Shown: positions 29,172 through 39,100 of the stretch, one piece after another
How the letters are laid out: the number at the start of each line of letters is the position of its first letter
Position numbering within the stretch: the first letter of the stretch is position 1
Origin: Corallochytrium limacisporum
Taxonomy: Eukaryota; Opisthokonta
NCBI GenBank assembly: GCA_002811645.1
Contig: PDIP01000003.1
Span: 156,358 to 220,357, forward strand
Length of the DNA stretch: 64,000 nt
Direction of reading: 5' to 3'
Notes under the pieces: generated by a model
What the model was told of the DNA's origin: nothing
Seen by the model: the letters and a program-made list of their open reading frames with translations, nothing else
Database searches by the model: none
Translations under genes and position numbers: made by a program

Positions 29172-31013
29172 ATGTTGTTCAAAAAGCCTTTCCACGTAAA
29201 ATCATGTACTCACATGCGCAATAGCGATCGTAAGAAGGCTATCCGCGAACTTGCCACCCAATGCAACCTCGAAGAAAGTGACATTGCAACGGTGTTCGAA
29301 CCAAAGGATCAGTCACAGGTGATGCGCATTACAGTAGATGGCGGCGATACGTATACTGTATATCTGCAGGGAGACCAGCCTTTGTTTTTCCGCAAGGAGA
29401 AAGGTCCGGGAAGCGACATTGTCTACCCTACAGTCTACGCATGCTGGCTTTTACCACGTCTGCTCCCTGCGATGGCCACCCACCAGCCTGTATTCAAGAA
29501 ACTTCAAGGTGGTGCCCATCTGATGCTTCCGGGAGTAGCACACGATCCGCAGGACCCGTCAGGATTTTTCAAAGGCATGGAACGAGGAATGCCTTGCAGT
29601 GTTGTTGTAGTGAGCAATTGGGCTGTGCTAGCTGTTGGTACTCTGCTGCGCGGCGAGGAAGAGATTCGGGACGGTGGCATGCGGGGCAAGGGAGTAGAAA
29701 TTCTGCACATTTACGGCGATGCGCTCTATCAGCATGGGACACAGATTCCACCGCCAAAGGGCATGACTCCCCCATTCCCATACGACCGTACTGTGGAGAT
29801 CACGGACCCAGGAGCTGGTGCTGACGAAGGTGACCAGGGGGGCGAGGAAGAAGAGACGACTTCCGGAGCCACCGAGGGAATGGAGAAGATGGACCTGAAC
29901 AAAACTGAAGCGACCACAGACCAAGCTGATGATACTGTAAATGACACAGGAGATGTCCCAGACTATACATCAATGAGCATGGACGAGCTGATCGAAGTAA
30001 CTTTTCTGCAGTCCTGCAAGTACGCCATTAAGGACCGGGACCTCCCTGTTCTATCCAGCAACTTCAAGGCACTGTACATGAAGGCGAACTGTCCGAAGGG
30101 TACATCACTGGATTTTAAGAAGAGTTCATGGAAGAAGCTGGGTAAACTGCTGGAGCACATGGAAAAGGAGGGCGTGGTAAGAATGGAGAACGTTTCTAAG
30201 GGGGTGGATCAGGTTGCGCACATCAATCGCATGCACGATCTGATTCGGGCGCATCGTCGAATTCCAGAGACCGAGGGCGGCGGAGTAAACGGAGAACCTG
30301 GTGCCAACATGGCTGCAGATCTAAATCTTGCACCACAGATGACCAACCGCAAGGAAGCTCTGCTTGCGAACCGTCCGAACATGAGCGTGGAGTTGCTCTT
30401 TCAGCCAAAGAAGGAACTATTGCCCATTCTCAAAACTGACGACCGCAAGGCACTGTTTTCAGCCAAGGACTTAAAGACTGCCCTGGATGACTACATTCGG
30501 GAAGAACAACTACCAGATCCGTCCAACAAACGGATGGTTCGCTTGAATCCGCATCTGGCGGTTCTAGTCAAGAAGAACGAGGGCGATGTTGCATCCTTGA
30601 GTCGGGCTGAGGTCAGCGAACGCTTCGTCGACATGTGCAAGGCGCATCATGTGCTCCACATTGAGGGCCGAGATCCAGTGGTACGCAAGGGTCAGCCTCA
30701 CACCATCACCATAACCATTGAAAAACGCACTGGGAACAAGCTCATGTCGGTTGTGACCGGATTAGAGCAGTATTTTATTGAACCTAAACTGTTTGCCAGC
30801 TATGTGCAAAAACAGGTGGCTGCATCCGTTAGTGTTACAGACCATGAGGACAAAGGTGCGGCGCGAGGCAAGGAGAAGGATGGCACACAGGAGGTGCTCG
30901 TGCAGGGTGATCACAGCGGCACAATTCAGAGTGCCCTCGTGGAACATTTTAAAATCCCTTTGAATGCCAATATCATTCATGTCGTGGACAAGGCGAAGAA
31001 AAAGAAAAGATAA
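29172..31013 (+). CDS. EIF2D: Translation initiation factor eIF2D (ligatin)
   Basis: A 613-residue non-canonical initiation and recycling factor that delivers tRNA to the 40S P site independently of GTP and splits post-termination complexes. Residues 1-90 are the DUF1947-type N-terminus (Met-Leu-Phe-Lys-Lys-Pro-Phe-His-Val-Lys-Ser). A PUA domain follows at about 90-175 (Gly-Gly-Ala-His-Leu-Met-Leu-Pro-Gly-Val, Val-Ala-Val-Gly-type strands). An acidic linker spans about 215-265. A winged helix/SWIB-MDM2 region covers about 265-460. A C-terminal SUI1/eIF1-like domain lies at about 505-605, ending in a Lys-rich tail. Human eIF2D has 584 residues. The start is the first ATG, preceded by AAACC. 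It is tandem to MND1 and converges on the orphan cyclase fragment 72 bp beyond its stop. Confidence 0.94.
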   Translation: MLFKKPFHVKSCTHMRNSDRKKAIRELATQCNLEESDIATVFEPKDQSQVMRITVDGGDTYTVYLQGDQPLFFRKEKGPGSDIVYPTVYACWLLPRLLPAMATHQPVFKKLQGGAHLMLPGVAHDPQDPSGFFKGMERGMPCSVVVVSNWAVLAVGTLLRGEEEIRDGGMRGKGVEILHIYGDALYQHGTQIPPPKGMTPPFPYDRTVEITDPGAGADEGDQGGEEEETTSGATEGMEKMDLNKTEATTDQADDTVNDTGDVPDYTSMSMDELIEVTFLQSCKYAIKDRDLPVLSSNFKALYMKANCPKGTSLDFKKSSWKKLGKLLEHMEKEGVVRMENVSKGVDQVAHINRMHDLIRAHRRIPETEGGGVNGEPGANMAADLNLAPQMTNRKEALLANRPNMSVELLFQPKKELLPILKTDDRKALFSAKDLKTALDDYIREEQLPDPSNKRMVRLNPHLAVLVKKNEGDVASLSRAEVSERFVDMCKAHHVLHIEGRDPVVRKGQPHTITITIEKRTGNKLMSVVTGLEQYFIEPKLFASYVQKQVAASVSVTDHEDKGAARGKEKDGTQEVLVQGDHSGTIQSALVEHFKIPLNANIIHVVDKAKKKKR

Positions 31014-31085
31014 GTCGAATGCGCTGTCTGTCGTGGACAATACTGGACAGGCAGGAGGCAAATAGAATTGTGTTTTGCTGTATTG

Positions 31086-31361
31086 TTACACTAAGACTGT
31101 GAAATGGGTCATCAATGTAGTCCTGGTTGTCGAACTGCTTTTGTACTTCTCTAGCAGAGCTCGATAGACGTCCCAGGCGGTTGGTTTCTTGTACTCCGTT
31201 TCAGCCATGAAGAGTAGAATTGAATGTGCAGCCTTGTCGATTGTGGAATATTTGTTGCTAAGAGCCTCAAGAGCACTGCGGGCCTGCTGCCACTTTCCAC
31301 TAATGTAGTCCTGGACGGCCTGGTTGTAGTGGTCTCGAAACTCTTCCGTTTCTGGTGTACA
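31086..31361 (-). pseudogene. Orphan C-terminal fragment of an adenylate/guanylate cyclase-type protein
   Basis: An open stretch of about 91 codons ending in TAA at 31086. It has the pattern found after the catalytic domain in many protist class III nucleotide cyclases. It reads Glu-Phe-Arg-Asp-His-Tyr-Asn-Gln-Ala-Val-x-Asp-Tyr, then Gly-Lys-Trp-x-x-Ala and a leucine-rich turn. Ile-Leu-Leu-Phe-Met follows, then Pro-Thr-Ala-Trp-Asp-Val-Tyr-Arg-Ala-Leu-Leu-Glu-Lys-Tyr. There is no ATG in the frame before a TGA at about 31362-31364. The catalytic domain is absent. Another frame is open just upstream (31151-31441), so a frameshift or a splice junction is possible, as is a 3' frame shift after Glu-Lys-Tyr. 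No large coding region lies in the next 2 kb upstream, so a decayed remnant or an isolated last exon are the simplest readings. Cyclase kinship is from memory of family motifs. Confidence 0.45.
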
Positions 31362-31705
31362 TCATGATCAGAGTGTCCAAGACGAATAACAAAACGTTCA
31401 ATAAACAACTTGGGGATGATCCGTTGATGTAGATGTTCCACAAGTGGGTATCATATCCGCCGCTGGTTTATGACCACCTTTCAAACGCCGAAAGGGAATT
31501 AATTCAAAATAATAATGGCAATTGGGGCTCAGTTTATAATGAAGAGGCGGGAGGAATTCGTACACCTTTCGAAAACCCCCGCCTCCGTTCCCCCTGTACA
31601 CGGCCCGCCGGCAGTTTCACCACAGGAAAGAGGGGCGGCCCCGGGGCAGCTGAGGGGTTGGGGGATGCGGGGACTTGGTTTGGCCTGGTTGTGAAGAGCG
31701 ACTCT

Positions 31706-32134
31706 CTATGCCAACCGTAAAAGTCTTGTTTCCTTCTTCTTCACCGTCACATTCGTGGTATACGTTTTGTATGTAGTTTTACATTCACCCGCGTGCGTAG
31801 GTTCCCCCTCTTCCAAAGTCAACAGATACTCAACACGATGCATACCAACGTAGTAGTGAATGTACGGCTGGAAAGTGAAATGAAATCGTAGGACTCTTTC
31901 AATAAAAATATGGATCGGTGAACCAGAGCGTTTTGCCTTTCTGTGATTGGTTGGATTGGAGCTGCAGTAGTCAATGTACTGATGAAAAGAGGAATGACGG
32001 TGTAACGTTTTGACGTTTCGCCATGCGTTTTCCATGTGTGTTGTTGGGCCCTTTGATTGTTGTTTGATGTGTGTCCGTTTCGGTTTCACATGGCTTTTTA
32101 CAAGTTTATAAGGGAAATTATAGCAAGCAGACAT
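31706..32134 (-). CDS. Doubtful hypothetical ORF, 142 residues
   Basis: An ATG-started frame of 142 codons. The product is strongly basic and rich in His, Tyr and Thr. The stretch around residues 75-115 (alternating hydrophobic and polar, Phe-Thr-Phe-x-Pro-Tyr-Ile, Val-Glu-Tyr-Leu-Leu-Thr-Leu-Glu-Glu-Gly) could fold as beta strands. I recognise no family. It sits immediately upstream of the orphan cyclase fragment on the same strand, so it might be part of the same disrupted locus. It may equally be chance. Confidence 0.22.
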   Translation of the reverse strand: MSACYNFPYKLVKSHVKPKRTHIKQQSKGPTTHMENAWRNVKTLHRHSSFHQYIDYCSSNPTNHRKAKRSGSPIHIFIERVLRFHFTFQPYIHYYVGMHRVEYLLTLEEGEPTHAGECKTTYKTYTTNVTVKKKETRLLRLA

Positions 32135-33076
32135 TTAAGCGGTGTCCCTTCCGAAAATACGGTTGAAACAGACTGCCCTCCGGCTTGTCCAACCCAGGTG
32201 AGGGGTGGTCGGAACGGTTCGGTCCAGTGGTATTAGGTACTGAGTCAAGTGGGTAGGGACGTTCGGATGAGCGAACAAACGGTTGATAGCGATGGCGGCC
32301 CCCCCCTCGTCCTGGTATGAAACGACGAGTACCTGTTGCTTGCGGTCGTGGACCCCCCCCCCACTCCCCTCCCCCCCCGGGAGTCTTGGCGCCGTACCGC
32401 TGCATATCCATACTGTGCGAGTAGGTAACCTCACGTAAGGAAACCAGCCCACCAAGCAGAAACCAGCAGGAAATTGCTCAAATAACAAAAAGAAAAATGG
32501 GGCGACGAGTGTTGCGCGCGGGTGAAGAGATCGTCGGCCGCTTTTTTTCTACAGTTTTACAGCACAAGGAAATGTGAGGAATGGCGTTGATTTCTAACAT
32601 TCTTGCTCGTTCGCTGCTCGGTGCATTATGGATTCTCCGGAATCGAAAACGAAGAAAAAAACGCGGGATGAGACCGTATAGGTTCTATACTCAAGTCGAG
32701 GTCATCGACGCGATTGTCAGGAGACACGGCGCAGGTGTCCTTCTGGTGAGCAGGCCGCCCTTGCTGCTGTGGATGACTGCCAGGTCTGCCCAATGTTCCG
32801 AAAACCGCGCGCTCCGAACTGGGTATTCTCACTACTGCTACCGCTGCCAGGTCCGTGTGCGCGAGCATGTATGTGGAATACTCTGGTGGAGTTAAAACGC
32901 AGCTTCAAAGCTGCCTAGAGATTGCATACATTAGCTATTGATTCGCTGTACCGATGGGGATGATGTGGTGATAACAAGCTCGGTGTATGAACTGGGGCGT
33001 AACCTAAGTTTCTCTTTCTAACGGTCTATTTGGGCTCCCGCTCATTCTTCACATCACCCGGGAACGTCGGGGTTCA

Positions 33077-33433
33077 CTATATGATTTCCATGTACAGTTG
33101 GGCCCCCGGTGCTGTCTGTTTCTTGCACTCAGAGAAAAACAAGACAACACTGGGACAGGGGTGACCGATCGGACCCGCTGCTTCCCTTTGGATCCAGGTG
33201 GGGCAGCAGGCAGTAGTGAATGACCGTTGGAAATTACACACCTCAGGCAGCACACTGGGCCCCCGCCGCTGCCTTCCTTTCCAGAAAACGTTGGCTATAG
33301 CGACGGTAGGGGGTTGTATGTTTTCGCTTCTGAAGGGAACCCTTAGCAGGAGCAGCATTTGGCATTGGACTGACGGCACTGCGACCGAAACCACGAACAA
33401 AATGCAAACAAAGAATGGTAAGCGAGTGTACAT
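33077..33433 (-). CDS. Doubtful small secreted-type ORF, 118 residues
   Basis: An ATG-started frame whose first about 24 residues look like a secretion signal: two polar residues, a hydrophobic run of Phe/Val/Ile/Leu, then Val-Gln-Cys-Gln. The remainder has six further cysteines but no recognisable pattern. It is divergent from calcineurin A, about 190 bp from that gene's start codon. Without homologues this is weak. Confidence 0.2.
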   Translation of the reverse strand: MYTRLPFFVCILFVVSVAVPSVQCQMLLLLRVPFRSENIQPPTVAIANVFWKGRQRRGPSVLPEVCNFQRSFTTACCPTWIQREAAGPIGHPCPSVVLFFSECKKQTAPGAQLYMEII

Positions 33434-33625
33434 GGAGCCCGGATACTTTAGTATAGAACCTGCTCCTGTTTGAGGATGTCACAGGTTTTTGAAAGCTGTT
33501 GTTGGTCCTGGGTTAGGTAAATCTTACTGATTCTCGCTACAGCTCACGGTAAATCTGGAATATATAGGAAGAGGGATTCAGTACACAGACCGGGACTGTT
33601 CAAACAGACTTAACTAATTTCCAAA

Positions 33626-35089
33626 ATGGCTGAAGACAAGCCATCAATTCCGAAGATCGGCAAGCCCGACTTTGACACCACTGCTCGTCAGGTCACAAGT
33701 GTCCCACCACCTGCTACAAACAGGCTGGAGATGAGTGAGGTGTACGGGTCGGACGGCTTGCCCAATATGGATGTTTTGAAGAAGCATTTTGTCGCCGAGG
33801 GTCGGCTTGAAGAAGACGTTGCAATGCGTATTGTCAAGGAGACTTCCGAAATGCTCCGGGACGAACCGACTCTGCTGGAAGTTGATGCGCCCATCACCGT
33901 GTGCGGAGATGTGCACGGTCAGTTCTACGACCTCATGAAGCTGTTTGAGGTTGGTGGTCACCCAAAGCACACCCGGTACCTGTTTTTGGGAGATTATGTT
34001 GACCGCGGATACTTCTCTTGTGAATGTGTTCTGTATCTGTGGGCTTTGAAGAAATGCTACCCAGACCACATTTATCTTTTGCGGGGTAACCACGAGTGCA
34101 GGCATTTGACAGATTACTTTACCTTCAGCCTGGAATGTCGGTATAAGTACAGCGAAGAGCTCTATGACGTGATCTGCGACTCTTTCGATTGCTTGCCACT
34201 GGCAGCCATTATGAATCAGCAATTCCTCTGTGTTCACGGCGGTCTCAGCCCTGAAATCCAGAACTTGGATGACATTCGTCGCATTGATCGCTTCCGTGAG
34301 CCTCCTTCCTACGGTCCTATGTGCGACCTTCTTTGGGCTGACCCCATCGAGGACTTTGGCAATGACGCCACTGCGGAATTTTACACACACAACAACGTCC
34401 GAGGTTGCTCGTATTTCTTCAGTTATGCTGCTGCCTGCGCTTTCCTAGATGCTAACAAGTTGTTGAGTATCATTCGTGCTCACGAAGCCCAGGATGCGGG
34501 CTACCGCATGTACCGCAAGAGCGAAAGCAACGGTTTCCCTTCGGTCATAACCATCTTTTCCGCGCCCAACTACCTCGATGTGTACAACAACAAGGCCGCG
34601 GTGCTCAAGTATGAGAACAACATTATGAACATCCGCCAGTTCAACTGCTCACCGCACCCTTACTGGCTACCAAACTTCATGGATGTCTTCACCTGGTCAC
34701 TACCCTTCGTGGGAGAAAAGGTCACGGACATGTTGGTGGCGATCTTGAACATTTGCAGCACGGAAGAGCTCGAAGAGGGTGAAGAAGAGGTACCCAAATC
34801 AGAGCTGGAGAAGCGGCGCGATGTTATCAGAGGGAAGATTCTGGCCGTGGGACGTATGGCCCGTATGTTCAGCACATTAAGGGAGGAGTCTGAATCCATC
34901 CTGCAGCTCAAGGGTCTTGCACCGAACCAGCAGATTCCAAAAGGTATGCTTATGCGTGGTAAGGAGGGTATCAAGCATGCCATCAATACCTTCGAGGAGG
35001 CCAAGGAGCTTGACCGTGAGAATGAAAAAATGCCTCCTCCTCGCAGCAGCCGGGGATCTATGTCAGAAATCAACAAGCTGTCCGGTTAG
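33626..35089 (+). CDS. PPP3C: Calcineurin A, serine/threonine phosphatase 2B catalytic subunit
   Basis: A 487-residue Ca2+/calmodulin-dependent phosphatase that works with the EF-hand subunit calcineurin B. The metallophosphatase signatures are intact: Gly-Asp-Val-His-Gly-Gln at 94-99, Gly-Asp-Tyr-Val-Asp-Arg-Gly at 122-128 and Arg-Gly-Asn-His-Glu at 153-157. After the catalytic domain come the amphipathic calcineurin B-binding helix (about 350-375) and the calmodulin-binding segment [13 protein letters not shown]. The autoinhibitory segment [16 protein letters not shown] follows. Domain order and length are those of fungal and animal enzymes. The start ATG is preceded by CCAAA, a good eukaryotic context. 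Confidence 0.97.
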   Translation: MAEDKPSIPKIGKPDFDTTARQVTSVPPPATNRLEMSEVYGSDGLPNMDVLKKHFVAEGRLEEDVAMRIVKETSEMLRDEPTLLEVDAPITVCGDVHGQFYDLMKLFEVGGHPKHTRYLFLGDYVDRGYFSCECVLYLWALKKCYPDHIYLLRGNHECRHLTDYFTFSLECRYKYSEELYDVICDSFDCLPLAAIMNQQFLCVHGGLSPEIQNLDDIRRIDRFREPPSYGPMCDLLWADPIEDFGNDATAEFYTHNNVRGCSYFFSYAAACAFLDANKLLSIIRAHEAQDAGYRMYRKSESNGFPSVITIFSAPNYLDVYNNKAAVLKYENNIMNIRQFNCSPHPYWLPNFMDVFTWSLPFVGEKVTDMLVAILNICSTEELEEGEEEVPKSELEKRRDVIRGKILAVGRMARMFSTLREESESILQLKGLAPNQQIPKGMLMRGKEGIKHAINTFEEAKELDRENEKMPPPRSSRGSMSEINKLSG

Positions 35090-35236
35090 ATAACATGTAC
35101 GCAGAGCGTCCATTCGCAGTGTCACACAATGAATCATAAATTTGCACACAAAGCCCTGAAGAAAATGATCAAAATGACATGTAATACAATTCGCCAAGTG
35201 CCGGTCGGGCATGATGCTAAGTCGTCTGTTCGTTCT

Positions 35237-35641
35237 TTATTGTTCTTTACTTGTTGTATACGGTCTTGCTTGGGCTGCCAGGATGTATGTTTCAATAAGG
35301 GATGGCGATGTGTCATTCGTAATATCCATCTGCACTGCGGTTAGCATTGCCAGTTCCTGCATGTAGCCTTGCACGAACGCCTGCAACTCTCCATCGGGGC
35401 TCTCCTTGGTGCCGGGTTGGCGTTGCATGACCTCTGTCAATGTTGTTTTCATCACTTCGGCCGCCTGATGAAGGTCTTTCTGACAAGTTGCAAGATCATC
35501 GATCTTCTGCGCTGTGACCTGCTCCTTCATTTCACGTAGGATCCCAATGAATCTGACCAAAACTTTATCAAAACTCCGCGCCTGGAAGCCAGTGAGCTGA
35601 CTTCGAAGGTTGCGAAGTGAAAGATCGAGTTCGTCTTCCAT
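35237..35641 (-). CDS. Small acidic helical protein, unrecognised (134 residues)
   Basis: An ATG-started frame with balanced, protein-like composition. The sequence is predicted to be mostly alpha-helical, with Leu/Ile/Met at heptad-like spacing from residue 5 to 75 and again from about 88 to 120. It starts Met-Glu-Asp-Glu-Leu-Asp-Leu-Ser-Leu-Arg-Asn-Leu. It occupies the usual tail-to-tail position next to calcineurin A (147 bp between stops) and the head-to-head position with NUP214. Its size and helical character would suit a small subunit of a complex (Mediator, kinetochore or tether), but no assignment is justified. Confidence 0.65.
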   Translation of the reverse strand: MEDELDLSLRNLRSQLTGFQARSFDKVLVRFIGILREMKEQVTAQKIDDLATCQKDLHQAAEVMKTTLTEVMQRQPGTKESPDGELQAFVQGYMQELAMLTAVQMDITNDTSPSLIETYILAAQARPYTTSKEQ

Positions 35642-36190
35642 CTGTCCTGATTCGACTCACATCATGTAATCCGAGAACTTCCCTGAGACTTCAAGTGTAT
35701 TCGTTTCCTTTCTGAACTTTTATGCCCAAACGAGAAGCAAGTACGAACTCCTAAATACTCCCAAATACCACAGTTTGACACGCCTGGCTGCTTCAGCTTG
35801 GGTCGCAGTAATCTAAGTCATAGGAGCCAAACCCCCCACACAGCCGCCGGCCCCCATCTCCCCTCATTTTTTCTCACCGCGCGCCGCCCGAGGTCGGGGG
35901 GAAGGAGGCAGCAATGCAATTGTGTATTTGTCGCTGGGTGGCCACTTTCCTCTGCCCACTGTTTGGGCGCGCGAGGGACGTGAGGTCGGGTCTGCGAATA
36001 TGCACAACAGTCGAAACTCGTGACTCCAGGATCCCATGGCATGCAGGTCAAGTATTTCAACCTATGTAAAATGTTATAGCTTGGACGGCATAAAGCTCAA
36101 GATGTTTACCATAAAGCGGTTTACGAATAGACAAAGAAGGATGAGATTCGACGTGAAGGGACACACGTGATCCAAATCACCAAAGATATC
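35642..36190. other. Divergent promoter region, 134-residue gene and NUP214
   Basis: About 550 bp between two 5' ends. A GC-rich centre (35840-35990) is flanked by A/T-richer ends. No reading frame is supported. An in-frame GTG at 36167 precedes the NUP214 ATG but is not a likely start in a eukaryote. Confidence 0.55.
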
Positions 36191-39100
36191 ATGGCGTCCT
36201 CGGAGCGGTTGCAGTTCCGGAAGGCCAGCGAGCAGCAGATTGGTGACGGATTGTCATCGTATCAGCCAAATGGGTTGTACCGTATGGCAGCTGTTGCGAA
36301 TCCCTTCGGGTTCGCGGCGGTGATTAAGGATGATACGACAGTTGGAATCTACGACGTCGATCATCTGGTCGAAACCAAGAAAGCAAAGACAGAACTTTCC
36401 ATGACGGGTGTATTTGATGAATTACACTATGTTGGATTTGGCGCCAGCTATGACCCCGTATTATTCCTTGCAGGAACTAAGGGAGGAGCATGGAAGCTGG
36501 CCGCCGCACCTATGGCAGAGATTGTCAAAGCCACTTCCAAGTTTGCTGAAATCGACCTTGATGGAGAAATAGTTAGCATAGCAGCATCGGAAATGAATGC
36601 ACGAGCGTACTTAGCCACCGTAAACAAGGACAATGTTGCTATGTTGTATGTATTTAAGAGTGGATCCATTGCGCAGCATCGGCAGGAGTCACGATACGAA
36701 TTCTCATCAGTCACTTTTGGTGGCCTGGTGGGCGAATACGTCCTGTACGGCACCACAGATGGAAGCGTGTGCCTTGATGGGGTGGCTAGCTCTAGAAATG
36801 AAATGACTGTACAGCAGTTGGAAGATGCTGATCAGCCCGTGTTCCATGTTCAATATCTCGCCGTAACCAATGAGGTTTGTGCCGTAGTAGGCACTGGAAT
36901 GGATGTAAACGTCTCTATCCTTGCGATCGGAGACAATGCTGATGATCTCTTGGTCGAATCGACTATAGAGAGCTTGCTTATGGTCGACGAGCCAGGCGAG
37001 GATGGGGAGCCAGTGGGTACATGTAATTTTTTGGAGCTGGGGCCGATCCCAGAAATTGACGATGCCAATGCCATCATGGTCCTTGGTGGATCGTTCAGTT
37101 CAGAGGTAGAATTAATTGGACGCAACCAAGACGGCGAATGGGACCGAGTCGAGGTACGCGAGGATGGCATCATCACGTTACCCACTGGCGCTGACCTTGA
37201 TGATGTGTCATTCTGTGCCGGCTTGGTGGCCGATTTCACGGCCGAGCAGCCCATACGAAACCTAGACCAGGACGTCGATGAACCGGAGGACTTTCCTCCG
37301 GGTGCGCGCGTGGTGCTTGTGACCCAGAAAGGTCTTGCCATACCTTACCATTTTATTGATCTAGAGCACTTTATATCCTCTGGATCTCACGAGTTCATGT
37401 CTTCACGCAAGTCAATCGGTGGGGGATCGAGACGAGCTTCCCCGACCCGTGCCTCAAGTTCTTCACCCGATGTAAGGGGACGAGATCCATCACCATACCG
37501 CATCAATTTGGATCGCATAACATCACCGCCGCAGGCCCGTCCACCCTCGACATCCCAGTCGGACCTGTTTCCGAAGGGCTCCGCACCACCATTGCAGGCC
37601 GCTCAGCCTGAGAGAGAAAACCGCTTCAATGCGATCAACCGGGTTGGCGGTAATGTTCAGCCAGCTGTCAGGGAGACATCGCCGATCGCGGGTATGAGAT
37701 TTGGTGCACCTAATTTACCGGCAAGGCCCGCTGGAATGGGAACAGGTTCCGTACCCCGCCACCAACCTGGTATGAAGCCAATGACCATTCCTCCTACGCC
37801 GGAGCAGAAGTCCGCAATGGCCTCGGCTCAAGATTCTCAACAGGCACAACCCATTGGGTTGGATCTGAACATGCTTAGGAAATACTCAGCACGGGCGCTG
37901 TCAACAATTTCAGCGGATACAGTGAAAGCCAAGGACGAAGATCTGAAACTGATGTCTGAAATAGCCTCTGTGCAACAGGGTTTCAATCAAGTCTTGCAGC
38001 AGGCCAATGCGCAAGTGCGGGGCCAGATGAACACAATGCAGTGGAAGCCGATCTATGATACGGAGAAGGCAATTTTGGTCAATGCACCAAATGCAGATCC
38101 TACCACTTCCGGGGTAAAACTCCTACGGGATATACTTGAGAATCAAAAGATGGAAGTCACCACTCTTGAACAGGAATTGCTGACACAGTACGAGGATCTC
38201 CTGCAGACCAAAACAATCTTGCAGAATCTTCTGGACCCCAACCGCGTTTCAGTATCTCGGTATGCAGCGCTCGATCCCTCTGTCAGACGCAAGACTGACG
38301 CAGCCAAGTTGAAGCTGATGCGCTTGCAATACCAGCAGATCGTTGATCTCGAGGAATCTGTGCGTCAGCTGCGTGCTACCGTGGAAGCCTCTGCCGCCCA
38401 GCGACCCAATAAGAATGTCAGTCGCGAGGAACTCCTGTGCATGGTCGAAGAGCAGAACCGAGCCGCCCATCAGGAACTGGCCATCGTCAAGGGCGTTCTG
38501 GCAGCCTACCATGGATACAGCGTTCAGAGCCCGATGAAGAGCCTGGATGCACTGAGTGCTAATATGGCAAAGGTATCCCTGAGCTCCCCGTACCCTAAGA
38601 CAAACAACCAGGTAGCGAAAAACGATATTCGCAGCATGACCAAGGAATTGAATTTCTCTCATGAGGACAGCGAGGAGCCCACCCTTGATGGTTACGAGCC
38701 CCACATAGCTTCTGAGAGACTCAAAGTATTGAGTACGTCATTCCCGGTGAATCGTGTTCGGGACATCCGCGTGCTCAAAGCCAGCACAAGCCAGCGTGGC
38801 TTCACCACTTTCAACGGCCCTCCGCGAGGTGACGTATCGTCTTACCTTGATCAACACATACAGAGAGTGAAGGAGCTGCTGGACAAGAGAGGTGCACTGG
38901 AAAAAATACCCCTACAAACGGAGATGTTGGGTCCCGCAGTTGATCTCACCCGCGAAATTGCCAAGGGTGCGGCAGCTGCGGGAGGCGCAGCGGAGGGCGT
39001 GAAGCAAGACTCGTATCCAAAGCAGGATGTGCTCAAAGCACAAATGATTGCTCTGAACAATGCCAAGATTGATGCCAAAACCTTGCAGAGGGATGTTGCC

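Larger units (their letters stand above)
31442..33625. other. Spacer upstream of calcineurin A
   Basis: Over 2 kb with no firmly supported gene. It includes two doubtful minus-strand frames listed separately (31706-32134 and 33077-33433) and poly-C/poly-G runs near 32290-32305 and 32350-32382. A GC-rich block is followed by A/T-rich DNA close to the calcineurin start. A plus-strand frame at 32581-32895 starts with ATG but shows no domain-like pattern. Confidence 0.5.
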
